From Actinomycetes bacterium (lineage in GTDB: Bacteria; Actinomycetota; Actinomycetes; Propionibacteriales; Propionibacteriaceae): a stretch of DNA of 64,000 bases. The notes below the pieces were generated by a model, which was not told the DNA's origin, did no database searches, and saw only the letters and a list, made by a program, of their open reading frames with translations. Where the stretch lies: assembly GCA_023460935.1 (NCBI GenBank), contig JAEWOI010000005.1:1-64000 (forward strand), read 5' to 3'. Positions 16,688 to 26,143 of this stretch are shown one piece after another (within the stretch, counting starts at the first letter, position 1; each line of letters starts with the position of its first letter). Both the position numbers and the translations under genes were made by a program.

Positions 16688-19600
16688 AACGGAACCACCC
16701 CCCGAGCCCAGGTTCGGTTCCAGTCGCCACGGATGCCGGTAGCGTCGAAATCGCCGAGGTCCGTGCCACCGAACGGGTCTGCGAGGTAGCGCACTTGGTC
16801 GTGTTGCGGACCGCGGGGGTCGACCATGACGAGCGCCAGACGGTAGAGCGGTGCCGCGTTCTTTCCGGTAATCACCTCGTTGTGTGTGACGAAGAAGTCC
16901 GTCGCGCCTTGGATGCGTGCCTTCACCTCGATGCGGTAGGTGTCACCGTCCGGGGCCGTGGACAAGATGTCGAAGCCCTTGTTGTTGAAGGCCTGTTCGA
17001 TGGGGTGGCGCCCAACTTCCCGCTCGCGCGCCATGACAAGGTCGACACCTCGCCGTTCCACCTCCTTGGTCTCCACCGCGCGAAGTGGCGCGTCCCTCGG
17101 CAACTCGTCCTCCAACTGGCTGAGCGGTAGCACCAGAGCGGCTGCCGTGATGCGAGGCGGTCTCGTGCCCAGCTGCAGTTGCTGGTCGATGAGCGCCAGG
17201 CGCTGCTTGCGACGCACCTCGAGCTCGTCTGCCTTGCGTGCCAGTCCCTCGGACGACTCACGGACCTTCTCCCCGGCGCGCTCCTTCTCCGCGGCTACGG
17301 ACGCGTCGAGCAGCAAGCGATCCCGCTCGGCGACCAGCCGAGCGTTCACGAGGTTCCGCGCCCGGCCGAGTTCCGCGGTGCGGTGCGGCTGCACTTCAGC
17401 GAGGTACTCCGGCAGCTGGTTCGCGATGATCCAGCTAGCAGCGCTCGCTTCGGCGTTCGCCAGCCACGACAGGCGGCGGGCCGCCTCCACGCGCGGAGTC
17501 TCCGGGGCGGCCACGCAGTCGAGATAGGGGGCAGGCCCCGCCGGCGCCACGACACCCTGGTGATTGATAAACGCATAGCCAAATCTCCGAGCGACAGACT
17601 GCCCTGTGCCGTCGACCACTTCCTCGGTCACGCCGACCAGGAGCTGGGGCTCTTCGATCGCCGCCGAGACGAGCACGGTGCCGCGCTCCAAGCAGCCACC
17701 GAAGAGGCCTACCGTCTGGTCAATGACCGAGTCGTGGAGCGGGTGGCCCGGCGCCAGCAGGTCCGCTTTGGAGAGATCGTCAGGCGCAACCTGACCGAGG
17801 TCGAACGTCACCCGGTCGTACCGTGTCGCGACCGGCCCATGCTTGGTGGCTCGGATGGCCGCAGGAATATGGCTGATCTCGTAGCGTCCTCGTTCCCTTC
17901 GAGCGAGTCGGCCGCCCAGTCGGGTGAAAGCAGCCTTGAACGCCATCTCAATGTAGTGGGGCTGCAACCGTCGAGCTCGGGCGTCGTCCATGGCGGCTCG
18001 CATGGCAGCCACCTCGGTCTCGGCCAGAAGGTCGCTCGCGAGTGCGCGCTCCTGCAGAAGCTCGGCGATGCCTTCAGAAACCCGAGCGTTGATCACCTGC
18101 TGCATCTGGGCGCGCACCTCCGGCTGCTCGCCGTAGCGGATCGCTTGGACCAGCAGGTCGCGCAACGGGGCGTCGTCGAACGCGGCACCGAGGACGTCGA
18201 AGACCTTGCCCCCGTACGCCTGGCGCTGCTCCTCAATCTTCCCGAGGAGCTGGGTGAACACGTCGCCCTCGCGCGTGTTGCTGGCGACGAGGTTCCACAA
18301 GCGGCATACCTCGGTCTGGCCGATTCGGTGGATGCGTCCGAACCGTTGCTCGATGCGGTTCGGGTTCCACGGCAGGTCGTAGTTCACCATCAGGTGCGCG
18401 GCCTGCAAGTTCAATCCCTCACCGGCGGCATCTGTGGCGATCAGCACCTGACAGTCTTGGTTCTTGGTGAACTCTTCGGTGATCTGGCGGCGCTCGCCTC
18501 GGCGCACCCCGCCGTGGATCGCCTTCACCGCATCGGGCCGACCAAGCAGTGAGCCCACCTTCCCCGTGAGGTAACCAAGAGTGTCGCGGTGCTCGGTGAA
18601 GATGATGAGCTTCCGCGGTCGGCCGTCGGCGTCCGTGATGAGCGCGTTGTCCTCGAGGATCGAGCGCAACTCGGTCCACTTGCGATCGGTAGCGGCGTCA
18701 CGGACCCGCTTCGCGAGTCGGGCGAGTTCGGCGAGCTCCACGAGTTCTGCGTCCAGTTCCGCAATCGTGCGCGCCGACGTGGCCGCGTCGACGAGCTCCT
18801 CCTCCACGTCCTCGATTTCGTCAGCCGAGTACTCGTCCGGGTCTTCCAGGGTGTCCAGCCCCACGGCAAGGTCACGGTCGGGGTCCGCGCCGGTAAGGAT
18901 TGCCTGCTTGCGCCGTTCGAGCCGCTGCGAGCGTCGAAGAAGGGACTGGAAGATCGCTTCCGGGCTGGAGGCGAGGCGTCGCTGGAGAACAGTGAGGGCA
19001 AAGCCCACGGTGTTCCGACGCTTGTCATCCAGCCGGTCCGCCCGGTTCATCCCCGTGCGGACGTAGTTGGTCACCTGCTCGTACAGCTCGTACTCCAGAG
19101 CTGTGAGTTCGTAGGGGACGGTCTCCGCAATCCGTTCCGGAAAGAGGCGCTTGCCTTCAAAGGTGAGGAGGTCCTCCTTGACCATCCGCCGCATGATGCC
19201 CTTGGTGTCACTGTTGTGCACTCCGCGACGGAACTTGCCTTCGAACCGGTCCCGATCGAGCAGGGTGAGAAACAACTGGTAGTCCTCCTCCTTCCCGGAA
19301 TGCGGGGTGGCCGTCATGAGGAGCAGGTGCCTGGTGACGTCACGGAGCAACTCCCCCAGCTGGAAGCGCTTGGTCTTCTGCAGCTGGCCACCGAAGTAGT
19401 GCGCACCCATTCGGTGTGCCTCGTCGACGATCACCAGGTCCCAGTCGGTTTCGGCGAGTTGTTGCTGGAGCACCGGGTTGCGCGACAGCTGGTCCATGCG
19501 GGCGATGAGCAGTGGCTGCGCGTCAAAGGGGTTGTGATTGATGTTGGCATCGATGAGCTGGTTGGTGAGGATGTCGAAGGACAGCCCGAACTTGAAGAAC

Positions 19601-20106
19601 AACTCGTCCTGCCACTGCTCGACAAGGCCGCCGGGGGCCACGATCAGGCACCGCTTCACGTCGTCTCGGAGGAGGAGCTCCTTAATGTACAGGCCCGCCA
19701 TGATCGTCTTGCCCGCACCAGGATCGTCGGCGAGCAGGAACCGAAGGGGCGTCCGCGGCAGAAGTTCTCCGTAGACAGCCTTGATCTGGTGGGGCAATGG
19801 CTGCACGTCGCTGGTGGCGACGGCGAGCATCGGGTCGAAGAGGCCAGCAAGCCGGATCCGCTGCGCCTCCGCAGCCAGCTTGAAGTCGTTCGCGGGGGCA
19901 TCAAAGGCGCGGCCGCCGATCTGCGCCTGGCTCAGGCGAGCCTCATCAGTGCGGAAGACGACCTGCTGGCCGAGTGCGCCCGAGGTTGCCTTGTAGGTGA
20001 GTTCGACGGCATCTGCACCGTGCCATTGGGCACCGAGTACCGCCACGGTTTCGCCTGGGACCAGCCCGGCCAGTCGTAGCCCGACAGTCAGCTCCTCGAG
20101 CCTCAC
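16684..20106 (-). CDS. DrmD-like SNF2 helicase with C-terminal DUF3883 domain
   Basis: A 1140-residue superfamily 2 helicase. Seen: Walker A GAGKT near residue 130, the DEAH box in VDEAHRMG near 225, helicase C elements ATDAAGEGLNLQ and RFGRIHRIGQ, a long helical region and, near residues 1040-1120, a DUF3883 domain with EVKARI, a pattern shared with PD-(D/E)xK-like folds. This resembles DrmD of class 1 DISARM and HepA-like helicases of several defence systems. Predicted role: DNA translocation that distinguishes methylated from unmethylated DNA. ATG 20106 is 27 bases after the other SNF2 gene. No drmA, drmB or drmC is present, so I do not call DISARM. DUF3883 nuclease activity is not established. 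Confidence 0.83.
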   Translation of the reverse strand: MRLEELTVGLRLAGLVPGETVAVLGAQWHGADAVELTYKATSGALGQQVVFRTDEARLSQAQIGGRAFDAPANDFKLAAEAQRIRLAGLFDPMLAVATSDVQPLPHQIKAVYGELLPRTPLRFLLADDPGAGKTIMAGLYIKELLLRDDVKRCLIVAPGGLVEQWQDELFFKFGLSFDILTNQLIDANINHNPFDAQPLLIARMDQLSRNPVLQQQLAETDWDLVIVDEAHRMGAHYFGGQLQKTKRFQLGELLRDVTRHLLLMTATPHSGKEEDYQLFLTLLDRDRFEGKFRRGVHNSDTKGIMRRMVKEDLLTFEGKRLFPERIAETVPYELTALEYELYEQVTNYVRTGMNRADRLDDKRRNTVGFALTVLQRRLASSPEAIFQSLLRRSQRLERRKQAILTGADPDRDLAVGLDTLEDPDEYSADEIEDVEEELVDAATSARTIAELDAELVELAELARLAKRVRDAATDRKWTELRSILEDNALITDADGRPRKLIIFTEHRDTLGYLTGKVGSLLGRPDAVKAIHGGVRRGERRQITEEFTKNQDCQVLIATDAAGEGLNLQAAHLMVNYDLPWNPNRIEQRFGRIHRIGQTEVCRLWNLVASNTREGDVFTQLLGKIEEQRQAYGGKVFDVLGAAFDDAPLRDLLVQAIRYGEQPEVRAQMQQVINARVSEGIAELLQERALASDLLAETEVAAMRAAMDDARARRLQPHYIEMAFKAAFTRLGGRLARRERGRYEISHIPAAIRATKHGPVATRYDRVTFDLGQVAPDDLSKADLLAPGHPLHDSVIDQTVGLFGGCLERGTVLVSAAIEEPQLLVGVTEEVVDGTGQSVARRFGYAFINHQGVVAPAGPAPYLDCVAAPETPRVEAARRLSWLANAEASAASWIIANQLPEYLAEVQPHRTAELGRARNLVNARLVAERDRLLLDASVAAEKERAGEKVRESSEGLARKADELEVRRKQRLALIDQQLQLGTRPPRITAAALVLPLSQLEDELPRDAPLRAVETKEVERRGVDLVMAREREVGRHPIEQAFNNKGFDILSTAPDGDTYRIEVKARIQGATDFFVTHNEVITGKNAAPLYRLALVMVDPRGPQHDQVRYLADPFGGTDLGDFDATGIRGDWNRTWARGVVPF

Positions 20107-20133
20107 GAGCGAACCCCTCTCACCTTGTGGCGC

Positions 20134-22857
20134 TCACGGTAGTGTCCCGGGCTGACCCTGGCCGGCCGAGCTCGCCGCGCCTTGCCCCGATGCATTGGCG
20201 ACCGACGCCTGCTTGGCTGCGAACAGACGCTGTCGCTCCTCTGCGATCACCTGTTGAGCGAGCTGTTGCTCAGTGACGTCGAGGGCCTCAGGCGTGCTCG
20301 CCGCCGTTTCGCTCACCCTCGCAAAGTCGTCGAAGATGCGCTTCTTCTCGGCGAGGATTTCAGTGATTCGCACATCCGTACCCTCCTCAGAGAGGAGCCG
20401 GTGCACCTGGACCGACTGGACCTGTCCCATGCGGTGAGCGCGCGCGACGGCTTGAGCCTCCATCGTCGGTTTCAGTTGCGGCTCGCAGATCACAACCACC
20501 GACGCGGCCTGAATGTTGAGGCCCACTCCTCCCGCCACAATCTGGGAGAGGAGCACTGCCCCGTGTTGGGCCTTGGAGAAGTCGTCGACCATGGTTTGCC
20601 TCAGGTTCGCCGGGACGGCGCCCGTAAGGGGCCCGAAGGTCCGTCCTGGGAGCAGTCCCACGAGCGCGTCGAGTACTTCACGGAAGTAGGAGAACACGAT
20701 TACTCGTCGATCGTTCTCCTCGGCCTCTTCGACCAGCTCGATGAGACGCTGCACCTTCTGAGATCGGCGGCCTGACCGCATGGCTGCCTGTCGCATCGCC
20801 ATGAAGTTGCCCTCGTTGACGGCCTCGGCGTAGGCCGCGTGATCATCGTCACTGAATGGCAGCCACTCCTCGACTTCGACCAGCTCGGGCAGCTCGGAAA
20901 GTACGTCCTCCTGGTTTCGGCGCAAGTAGGCCGGGGCGATCTGCTTTCGAAAGCGCCGGGGCGCGAAGTCCGTGGCGTCGACCACCAGATCCGGGCGAAC
21001 GTAGTTCGCGAGGTTAGTGAACTCCTGCACCCGGTTCTCGAGCGGGGTGCCGGTCAGCAGGATCGCCCGCGCGCTGGCGTCAATGCGCCGGCTGGCGTAC
21101 ACGGACCGCAGGGCTTGAGGGTTCTTGATCATGTGAGCTTCGTCCAGGACCACGCAGTCGAGTTGCTGGTTGGCTGGAGCCACCCCTTCCAGCCAGCCGA
21201 GCGTCTCGTAGGTGGTGACACCGACACCGCCGTTCCGTCGCCACGCCTTCGCCGCGGTTGCCTTGTCGCTGCCGTGGATGCGGTGCGGACGCAGGGCCGA
21301 CTTGGACGCCACTTCACGGACCCAGTTGGTGACTACTGCCGCGGGGCAAATCACCAAGAAGCGGCTCTCGCCTTTGCTCGCGAGATGGCACATGACCGCG
21401 AGCGCTTCGACGGTCTTGCCGAGCCCCATCTCATCGCCGATGATCACCTTCTGTTGCACCAGAGCGAACCTGGCGGCGAAGGCCTGGTACCCGCGCAATG
21501 AGGCGACCAGGCGGTCAGTCTTGAGCTCAAGAGCTCTGACAGCCCGAATGATGTCCTCGGGAAGGTCACCCTCCGACTTCTTCTCATCCTCCGTAGTCAG
21601 GCCGAGTTCTGCGAGCATCGTGAAGAAGTCGGCCGGGCGCGACAGGAACTCCGCCCATGGGTCGGCTGTGGTCTGGGAACCACTTGCCATGGCGGGGCGC
21701 AGACGAGCTGCCACACGCTGGGCCGATTCGGCGCTCTGCTGTAGCAGAGCCAGCCCACCCGCTCGGGACGGAACGACGATCGCGAACGGTGGGGAGGGTC
21801 GGCGCTTACGTCCGAGCAATGGCTTTAGCTCCTGGACTCGGGCCACTTCAGCCGGAGATCCACCCAGCCTCCGGGCCGCGTCCCAGCGAGCTAACCGGAG
21901 GAGCAGTTCGGTGGTCTCTGGACGTCTTGACTGGACGTCAATCCGAACCGGCATCTCCTCGAAAGTGGCCTGGGCGATAGACCAGGCGGCCGCCCGCAGT
22001 CGCGTCGCGCTTGTCTCCCCCAGCCCAGGAATCAGGTCGAGGTTGTCTTCCTGCTGCAACACAGCCAGCACGGTTTCGATACCTGCCTCGAGCAGTGGTG
22101 CGGTACGCAAGCGGTCCCTGGACGCCTCGCGGAGGCGGTCCACCGGCATCTGCGCTAGTAGCCGGTTTACCTCAACATTGCGCACCGCATTGCCCGCTCG
22201 GACTGCTTGGTCGCGATAGGTGCGTTCCTCGCGGACAGCATCGGTGACTATGCGAACGTCGCTGAGCAGGCCGCCGAACGTGTCGCCGGCGAACAGCACC
22301 GGCGGTTCGCCGCTCAAGGCAAGCCTTTGGCTCACTCCCAGCCGGCTGTGCAGCATCTGCCGCACCCCTAGGTGCTCGGTGCCCACCGCTGCGCTCGACT
22401 GCTCAAGCCGATTCAGCCGTGCTTCGGCCCCCACTTGCTGCGCCCAATTCCAAACCTGCTGCAGCCGCGCCACAGCGCCGGCAGTCTCGGCGCGACGCTT
22501 GGCGGAGAGCAGAAACCGTCTGATGCCCGTCGCGGCTTTCGTCTCCTCAACCAGGTGAAGTACCGCCGGTCCGAGCTCTTTGAGCAATCGGCTGTCGTCA
22601 GCGTCAAGCACCGGGAGATTGGCCTCTTCCGCGAAGGCACGTACGAGGCTGTCGTCGGTTACTTCTAGTGTGATGACGAAGGCAACCTGTTCGCCGTCCC
22701 GACTCACTCCAACTGCCCGGCGCTTCAACTCCGCGATCGCTTGGGCCGCCGACTGCACAATGCGCTGCCGGACCTGAGTTATCGACGCGACCCTGGTCGA
22801 CCACTCGACGACCTGCTCGCACACCAGCCGAAGCGAGCTGCGCTCCACTCGATCCAT
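20134..22857 (-). CDS. SNF2-family helicase
   Basis: A 907-residue SNF2 ATPase. The N-terminal 400 residues are not recognised, apart from a helix-hairpin-helix-like stretch (LDLIPGLGETSATRLRAAAW) around 275-295 that suggests DNA binding. The helicase core has MGLGKT near 477, VVLDEAHMIKNP, and the C-terminal half with AGGVGLNIQ and RAHRMGQ. The last 80 residues are helical. It appears to be the first gene of the minus-strand series; the start at ATG 22857 faces a 173-base divergent gap shared with the HNH gene, a likely promoter region. It probably acts with the DrmD-like helicase on DNA, for example by pumping or remodelling it. Two distinct SNF2 proteins in one series is notable. Confidence 0.82.
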   Translation of the reverse strand: MDRVERSSLRLVCEQVVEWSTRVASITQVRQRIVQSAAQAIAELKRRAVGVSRDGEQVAFVITLEVTDDSLVRAFAEEANLPVLDADDSRLLKELGPAVLHLVEETKAATGIRRFLLSAKRRAETAGAVARLQQVWNWAQQVGAEARLNRLEQSSAAVGTEHLGVRQMLHSRLGVSQRLALSGEPPVLFAGDTFGGLLSDVRIVTDAVREERTYRDQAVRAGNAVRNVEVNRLLAQMPVDRLREASRDRLRTAPLLEAGIETVLAVLQQEDNLDLIPGLGETSATRLRAAAWSIAQATFEEMPVRIDVQSRRPETTELLLRLARWDAARRLGGSPAEVARVQELKPLLGRKRRPSPPFAIVVPSRAGGLALLQQSAESAQRVAARLRPAMASGSQTTADPWAEFLSRPADFFTMLAELGLTTEDEKKSEGDLPEDIIRAVRALELKTDRLVASLRGYQAFAARFALVQQKVIIGDEMGLGKTVEALAVMCHLASKGESRFLVICPAAVVTNWVREVASKSALRPHRIHGSDKATAAKAWRRNGGVGVTTYETLGWLEGVAPANQQLDCVVLDEAHMIKNPQALRSVYASRRIDASARAILLTGTPLENRVQEFTNLANYVRPDLVVDATDFAPRRFRKQIAPAYLRRNQEDVLSELPELVEVEEWLPFSDDDHAAYAEAVNEGNFMAMRQAAMRSGRRSQKVQRLIELVEEAEENDRRVIVFSYFREVLDALVGLLPGRTFGPLTGAVPANLRQTMVDDFSKAQHGAVLLSQIVAGGVGLNIQAASVVVICEPQLKPTMEAQAVARAHRMGQVQSVQVHRLLSEEGTDVRITEILAEKKRIFDDFARVSETAASTPEALDVTEQQLAQQVIAEERQRLFAAKQASVANASGQGAASSAGQGQPGTLP

Positions 22858-23030
22858 AACCTCACCAGCATGCGACTACTCATCCGGCAACTCCGCCGGA
22901 CGGCGGGAACTGGTGGGACTCTAGCGCCTCGCGCGAGGTGCAAGGGACGCAGGGCGGAGCGCGGCTCTGCGGGCAGCCACTCCTCGCTGAAGACCCAACG
23001 CGGTCGCTGAGAAGGTGATATGAACTGAGC

Positions 23031-23915
23031 GTGTCCACCGCCGAGGAGCTGCGCGAGTCGATCATCGCTTCGGTGATGAACCGCGCCAGCAAGAACGGTG
23101 GCTTCGTCACCAGGGCCGACCTCTCCTACGTCTCGCTGCCCACCGGCGAAACCCGACGGGTCATCGACGCAGCCCGCGGCATCTGGAACCCGCGGGACAT
23201 GGCAGCCACTCTCAGCGTGGTTAGCTCCCCCAGCGGGCCATACGCCGACCGAGAGGTGGCCGGCGGATTGTTCCATTACTCCTACCGCGAAGGCTCGATC
23301 AACGGCGACAACGCCAAGCTCCGACGGGCGTTCGAGCTCGCCGTGCCCATCATCCTGTTGCGCAGGGTGCGCGACGGCGTCTACGTCCCGTACGCGCCGG
23401 TCTATGTAGTCGACGATTTGGCCGCCCAGAGGGAGTTCCTGCTGGCACTTGATGAAAGCGTGCGATTCCTCGGCAGCGGCAACCCCGACGCCCCCGAACG
23501 GCGTTACGCAGAACGTGCGGTTCGGCAGCGGCTGCACCAAGCTGAGTTCCGCGGCCGGGTGATCGCGGCTTACCAGACGCGCTGCGCGATCTGTCGACTT
23601 CGGCACGGCGAACTGCTGGACGCTGCGCACATCACTCCAGATCATGACGCAGCCGGGCTGCCGGCGGTCTCGAACGGTCTCGCGCTCTGCAAGATCCACC
23701 ACGCGGCCTTCGACATGAACATGCTCGGGATTTCGCCCGACTATGTGGTTCAGGTCGATCAACGGCTGTTGGAAGAGGTAGACGGACCGATGCTGCGCCA
23801 TGGCCTACAGGAAATGCACGGTTCTACTCTGACCGTGCCGTCCAGGCGCCCGGATCGGCCGGACAAAGTGCGGCTCGAGCAGCGATTTGCGGAGTTCCTG
23901 CGCCGCGTGTCCTAG
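23031..23915 (+). CDS. HNH endonuclease with probable modified-base reader domain
   Basis: A 294-residue protein. The C-terminal half has an HNH fold: CAICR, DAAHITPDHDAAG and NGLALCKIHHAAFD, with the expected Cys pair, His and Asn-His. The N-terminal half contains GGLFHYSYREG and VYVPYAPVYVVDD, a pattern I associate with SRA-like readers in McrA-type (ScoMcrA-like) enzymes; that part is inference. Likely role: type IV restriction nuclease cutting modified DNA. GTG start 23031; TATGAA lies six bases ahead, which fits a leaderless start as well as any ribosome binding site. Divergent from the SNF2 gene and followed, 114 bases later, by the NERD-helicase gene on the same strand. Confidence 0.75.
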   Translation: MSTAEELRESIIASVMNRASKNGGFVTRADLSYVSLPTGETRRVIDAARGIWNPRDMAATLSVVSSPSGPYADREVAGGLFHYSYREGSINGDNAKLRRAFELAVPIILLRRVRDGVYVPYAPVYVVDDLAAQREFLLALDESVRFLGSGNPDAPERRYAERAVRQRLHQAEFRGRVIAAYQTRCAICRLRHGELLDAAHITPDHDAAGLPAVSNGLALCKIHHAAFDMNMLGISPDYVVQVDQRLLEEVDGPMLRHGLQEMHGSTLTVPSRRPDRPDKVRLEQRFAEFLRRVS

Positions 23916-24029
23916 TCAGGGCGGCGCGGCGGGCTTCGCCAGGGCCACATCATCGCTAGCATCGAGAAGACCAAAGAAAAGCGCAGAAAGCCAGCAAGTG
24001 GATTCCAGTCGGCCCCCGAGGACTGTGTC

Positions 24030-26111
24030 GTGGTAGCTGGTGACTCCGCCGGCGCCGAATCTCGGCGGCAGCTGGCCTTGGCTGAAGCCCATGAGCGTGC
24101 CGCCGCTGAAGCGCGAGACGCAGCGGGACGTTTCGGAATAGCCGAGGTAACCGAGAAGCGAACCGCCCGGACGTTGGCTCCGCTTTCGGGATTGGGCTAC
24201 TTCCTGCTCGCCGACCGCTGCTGGCCTGGAACGAAGCGCGCTCAGGTCGACCTCATCGTCATCGGACCCGGGGGTGTCTTCATCGTCGATACCAAAGCCT
24301 GGGCCGAAGTGGCAATCGAAAACGGCAGGATCTGCCGCGGCGACGCCGATGTGACCGAGGACCTGCTCGGGCTGGCCGATCTGGCGGACGTCACCCGGGC
24401 CGATCTGGCGGAAATAGGCCTCGCGCCTGGAGAAGTCCGACCCCTGATAGTACTGGCTGGTAGGAGCGGACTAGACGCCACCATCAGCGGCGTCCGGATT
24501 GTCGGCGAGCGGGACGCCCTGCGACACATCGCCGCACACGGCCATCGACTAACCGCCCCGCAGGTCGATGTGGTGATGGCCCGCGCCCTTGCCCTGTTCC
24601 CGCAGGCCAACGGTCCCGCGCCCGTCGTGGCGACCGTCCCGGAGCCAGTGCTACCCACGCGTCCGTACGAGATTGCGCAAGACGCTCTGCTCAGCCCTGA
24701 GGAAGTGAACGCTGCTCTGCTCGAAGGAGTGCTTGCCCAACCGATCGAGGAGTGGATGTCATTCCTGCATCCACAGCAAGCCAAATTAGTGCGGCGCACC
24801 TTCCCCGGACCCTCCCGGATCCGTGGCCCGGCTGGTACCGGCAAGACGGTGGTCGGCCTGCATCGGGCGGCCCATCTCGCCCGGATCAAGCCCGGTCGGG
24901 TTCTGGTCACGACTTATGTTCGAACGTTGCCGGATGTCCTCCGCGAGCTGCTCCGGCGGCTCGCGCCCGAGGTGGTCGACCGGGTCGACTTCACCGGCAC
25001 GCACGCATTCGCCCGGCGGTTGCTGCAGGAACGCGGAGTGCGGTTCAAGCTGGACCCGCCCAAGAGCCGGGAGGCATTCAACGTCGCTTGGGAGCGGGTT
25101 GGCGCCAAGTCCGTCCTCGGATCCGGCGCGAAGGATCGGGACTATTGGTCGGACGAGATCGAGCACGTCATCAAGGGACGAGGCATTTCTCGTTTCGAAC
25201 ACTACGCGGACCTAACCCGGGCAGGCCGCCGCCACCGATTGAACCTGAGCGGCCGCCAGGCCGTCTGGGAGCTGCACTGCGCCTACGACACCGAGCTGCG
25301 ACGCCTGGGGGTCAACGACTTCGCCGACCTGGTCCTTTTGGCGGAGGCCGAGCTTCGCCGCGAACCCCTCCAGGATGTGTACTCGGCGGTGATCGTCGAC
25401 GAAGCTCAAGACCTGTCGTGCGCGATGATTCGGCTGCTACATTCCCTCGTCGGCGACGAGCCGGACGGGTTCACCCTGATTGGTGACGGGCAGCAGTCGA
25501 TCTATCCGGGTGGCTACACCCTCGCCGAAGCTGGACTGTCCGTCGCGGGACGCGGCGTGGTGCTGGACATCAACTACCGCAATACTGCGCAGATCGTGAA
25601 CTTCGCCCAGCGCTTGGTCGCCGGCGACGAGTACGCCGACATCGAAGGTGTGCTAGCGCGAGGGGATGTGCCGTCGAGCGTGCCTAGAGCGGGCGCCGAA
25701 CCGGTGGTCGCCCGCTGCGGGAGTCGACGGGAGTTGAACGAGGCAATGGTTCGACGGGTTCGCAACGCGACGAAGGACATCGGAACCGGGTTGGGTGACG
25801 TGGCAGTGTTATGCATCACGCGCCGAGCCGCGATGGATGCCAGCACGGCGCTCCTGGCCGCTGGCTACCCGGTCATCAATCTCGAGGCGTACAGCGGAGT
25901 ATCGATCGACGCCATCAAAGTCGGAACCATCAAACGCGCCAAAGGGTTGGAGTTCAAGCAGGTGTTGATCCCAGATATCCGCCGCGAGCACACGATCACC
26001 CAGCCTCCGACCGACGACACGGAGCGGGAGCGCTGGGATCTCACGCGGCGCGAGCTTTACGTCGCTATGACGCGGGCCCGCGACGGGCTCTGGGTCGGTA
26101 TCGCGAACTGA
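24030..26111 (+). CDS. NERD nuclease-UvrD helicase fusion
   Basis: A 693-residue protein with two parts. Residues about 45-170 form a NERD (nuclease-related) domain: QVDLIVIGPGGVFIVDTKAW has the Asp and the D-x-K pair of the PD-(D/E)xK fold. From about 230 comes a UvrD/Rep-type superfamily 1 helicase: P-loop GPAGTGKT near 266-273, VDEAQDLS near 457, GDGQQSIYPGG, and the C-terminal YVAMTRARDGLWVG. It should unwind and cut DNA using ATP. Such fusions occur in Nhi-like and other antiphage systems. GTG start 24030 has no clear ribosome binding site. Same strand as the HNH gene upstream; the pair may form its own two-gene module. Confidence 0.85.
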   Translation: MVAGDSAGAESRRQLALAEAHERAAAEARDAAGRFGIAEVTEKRTARTLAPLSGLGYFLLADRCWPGTKRAQVDLIVIGPGGVFIVDTKAWAEVAIENGRICRGDADVTEDLLGLADLADVTRADLAEIGLAPGEVRPLIVLAGRSGLDATISGVRIVGERDALRHIAAHGHRLTAPQVDVVMARALALFPQANGPAPVVATVPEPVLPTRPYEIAQDALLSPEEVNAALLEGVLAQPIEEWMSFLHPQQAKLVRRTFPGPSRIRGPAGTGKTVVGLHRAAHLARIKPGRVLVTTYVRTLPDVLRELLRRLAPEVVDRVDFTGTHAFARRLLQERGVRFKLDPPKSREAFNVAWERVGAKSVLGSGAKDRDYWSDEIEHVIKGRGISRFEHYADLTRAGRRHRLNLSGRQAVWELHCAYDTELRRLGVNDFADLVLLAEAELRREPLQDVYSAVIVDEAQDLSCAMIRLLHSLVGDEPDGFTLIGDGQQSIYPGGYTLAEAGLSVAGRGVVLDINYRNTAQIVNFAQRLVAGDEYADIEGVLARGDVPSSVPRAGAEPVVARCGSRRELNEAMVRRVRNATKDIGTGLGDVAVLCITRRAAMDASTALLAAGYPVINLEAYSGVSIDAIKVGTIKRAKGLEFKQVLIPDIRREHTITQPPTDDTERERWDLTRRELYVAMTRARDGLWVGIAN

Positions 26112-26143
26112 AACGGACTGGTTGAGGGTTTGGTGACCGGTCT

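Noticed and set aside
2134..22857. Calling the locus DISARM, BREX or Zorya
   Set aside because: No drmA/B/C, no PglZ or BrxA/B, no recognisable ZorA MotA domain. Only single components resemble those systems.
22779..23801. Minus-strand frame opposite the HNH gene
   Set aside because: Overlaps the clear HNH motifs on the other strand and the start of the SNF2 gene; no domain.
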